Below are positions 62,801 to 64,000 of a DNA stretch of 64,000 bases, piece by piece; the first letter of the stretch is position 1, and each line of letters opens with the position of its first letter. The DNA comes from Chryseobacterium capnotolerans (GTDB lineage: Bacteria > Bacteroidota > Bacteroidia > Flavobacteriales > Weeksellaceae), in NCBI RefSeq assembly GCF_021278965.1, contig NZ_CP065589.1, positions 5,027,001 to 5,091,000 on the forward strand, in the 5' to 3' direction. Under the pieces are notes generated by a model, which saw only the letters and a list, made by a program, of their open reading frames with translations, was not told where the DNA came from and searched no databases. The translations under genes and the position numbers were made by a program.

Positions 62801-63762
62801 AGATTTTATTTTTCATTTCCTGATATTCGTCTTCTAATTTACTCATGTGCGTTATACCGCCTCCGCTTTTGAAATAGAGCTTATCGCCTTCTTTTTCAAT
62901 AAAACGTATCATTACACAGCTGTCGAGATTCTTTCCATCAAACCAGCCGCACACTCCCGTGTAGTATCCTCGGTCATAGCCTTCAGCCTCCAGAATTATT
63001 TCCAGTGTTTTAGGTTTTGGAGCTCCTAAAATAGAACCTGCAGGGAGCAATTTTTGCATAATACTTCCAACTTTTCCGTCAAATTCAGATTTTAATACTC
63101 CTGAAATTTCAGAACTCATAGCATATAAGTCCTTTTGCCGGGTTTTGAGGAAATCAATATGCTGAAACTGGTCTACACGTACATTGTCTGCTACCATGCT
63201 CAGGTCATTGCGGAGTAGATCCACGACTGTATAATGCTCAGCTTTTTCCTTGGGGTCGTTCTTCAGAATTTCGGCAGCATTTTCTATGGAGGCATCAATA
63301 GTACCTTTCATAGGATAAGTCAGAATTTTTCCGTCAATAATCTTTACAAAAGTTTCAGGAGAAAAAAATACAAAAAAATCTTTATATAAAAACCTTGTAC
63401 TTTGCTTCCGAGTGATAAAAAATTTCTTCTAAACTTAAATTGGTCTCAATTTCAGTTTTTCTGGTATAATTTACCAGGTAGGAATTTCCGAGACGAATAT
63501 TTTTTTGAACCTTATCAAATCCTGTTTTAAAGCTTTCCAGGGTTTCCGGAAAGAATTTCCATTCTACTTTTTTATCAAGCTTGTGCTTTTTTTTTGTGTT
63601 TGAAAATAATTGAAAATCAATTAATAAGCCTGATTTTTCAATTTCGTTTTCCTGATAGATTTCAACATTCTCTGAAAGAAAGTCAATGACAAAGAAATAG
63701 GGAACTTTCTGAAGGGAAAGTTCGTCCATTTCCATAAATTTTTGATGATTCACTGAAAACAT
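62784..63762 (-). CDS. pabB: Aminodeoxychorismate synthase component I-like (frameshifted)
   Basis: This chorismate-binding enzyme makes aminodeoxychorismate for folate with a glutaminase partner. The second open part has DLLRNDLSMVADNV, SEISGVLKS, PAGSILGAPKPKT and GYYTGVCGWFDG, all chorismate-binding hallmarks. The N-terminal 126 residues are open up to KVFI near 63385. The break lies at a GTTTTTATATAAAG stretch (coding strand); one base fewer, or two more, joins the frames through YKDFFVFFSPETFVK. The corrected protein is about 326 residues, short but typical for flavobacteria. Confidence 0.85.
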
Positions 63763-63786
63763 TCGGCAAAAATACTTATTGATGTT

Positions 63787-63794
63787 TACTTTTG
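63787..63794 (+). promoter_or_regulatory. -7 element upstream of the last gene
   Basis: TACTTTTG matches TAnnTTTG exactly and lies 12 bp before the ATG at 63807, divergent from pabB. Confidence 0.45.
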
Positions 63795-63806
63795 CATAAA
63801 ATTTTT

Positions 63807-64000
63807 ATGATGCAGAGTAAATATCCTCAGAAACCAGGAATAGATTTTATATTGAAGCAGGCTTTTTTCTACTGGAATAAAACACTGGTTTTTCAGTTGA
63901 TGTTTTCAATGATATTTTTTGGAATCTTTCTTACCTCTTTGTTCTTCTTTGGAGAAAGATATGGAATATGGGAGCAGAATCAGGTATTAACAGATGCCTT
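63807..64000 (+). CDS. Membrane protein, 3' end outside window
   Basis: From the ATG at 63807 the frame is open to the window end (64 codons). It has a short polar start, QSKYPQKPGIDFILKQ, and a membrane helix in LVFQLMFSMIFFGIFLTSLF, then FGERYGIWEQNQ. No family can be assigned from this piece. Confidence 0.7.
   Translation, partial: MMQSKYPQKPGIDFILKQAFFYWNKTLVFQLMFSMIFFGIFLTSLFFFGERYGIWEQNQVLTDA

Noticed and set aside
1..64000. tRNA, rRNA, CRISPR array, transposase or phage genes
   Set aside because: I searched by eye on both strands and saw no cloverleaf-forming gene, spaced repeat array, or transposase/integrase motif; a dedicated scan would be needed to exclude small RNAs fully.

Overview
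The window looks like a chromosomal segment from a low-GC flavobacterium, most like Chryseobacterium or a relative in Weeksellaceae. The reasons are: Bacteroidetes-type promoters with a TAnnTTTG -7 element in front of many genes; a complete flavobacterial division and cell-wall (dcw) cluster; TonB-receptor/PepSY iron genes; GH3, DUF2797, DUF389 and PA0069-type radical SAM genes; and short GG-leader peptides. I recognised no tRNA, rRNA, CRISPR array or transposase, although tRNAs are hard to exclude by eye.

Layout. 1-2.8 kb: two tandem endonuclease/exonuclease/phosphatase-family membrane proteins (the first cut by the window edge) and two small lipoproteins. 2.9-5.0 kb: a GH3-type acyl-adenylating enzyme and a bacilliredoxin. 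5.4-22.9 kb, minus strand: the dcw cluster in the order mraZ, rsmH, ftsL, ftsI, murE, mraY, murD, ftsW, murG, murC, a GxxExxY-family intruder, ftsQ, ftsA, ftsZ, yqeY. 23.1-25.0 kb: alpha/beta hydrolase, engB and a GNAT acetyltransferase. 25.1-31.2 kb, minus: a ten-gene operon of poorly known envelope proteins (VWA-like lipoprotein, coiled-coil membrane protein, TerB-like, DUF6804, TM2, PH-SHOCT, Cys-rich SH3 lipoprotein, HsdR-N-type nuclease, YegP, small Cys/His protein). 31.4-35.9 kb: two paralogous response regulators, a TPR lipoprotein histidine kinase, a 57-residue secreted peptide with a structured leader, and a divergent one-TM protein. 36.1-37.9 kb: msrA and a ROK sugar kinase. 38-47 kb, minus: an iron-uptake operon of three TonB receptors and two PepSY proteins. 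47.2-51.7 kb: secA, a DUF2795 protein and a sugar-nucleotide epimerase. 51.8-58.4 kb: DUF389, DUF2797, an AsmA-like protein, two small hypotheticals and a radical SAM protein. 58.4-59.4 kb: three GG-leader Cys-rich peptides. 59.5-64 kb: a 2OG-Fe(II) oxygenase, menD, pabC-like and pabB genes, and the start of a membrane protein.

The best candidate for an undescribed system is the 25.1-35.9 kb locus. Three of its promoters (before the ten-gene operon, before response regulator 1, and before the divergent membrane protein) carry the same inverted repeat, TTACGG-N4-CCGTAA or a one-mismatch form. In each the repeat lies exactly 21 nt upstream of the -7 hexamer region, and no recognisable -33 box is present. 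This is the layout expected of an activator-driven, self-regulated regulon under the kinase/regulator pair beside it. Next to it is a 57-residue secreted peptide preceded by a leader that can fold into a pseudoknot and two hairpins.

The sequence also contains about a dozen apparent single-base indels, nearly all in homopolymers, that break murG, murD (twice), mraY, murE (twice), the hydrolase, DUF6804, a PepSY gene, a TonB receptor and pabB. Several of these genes are essential, so consensus errors are more likely than decay. I give the reconstructed gene spans.
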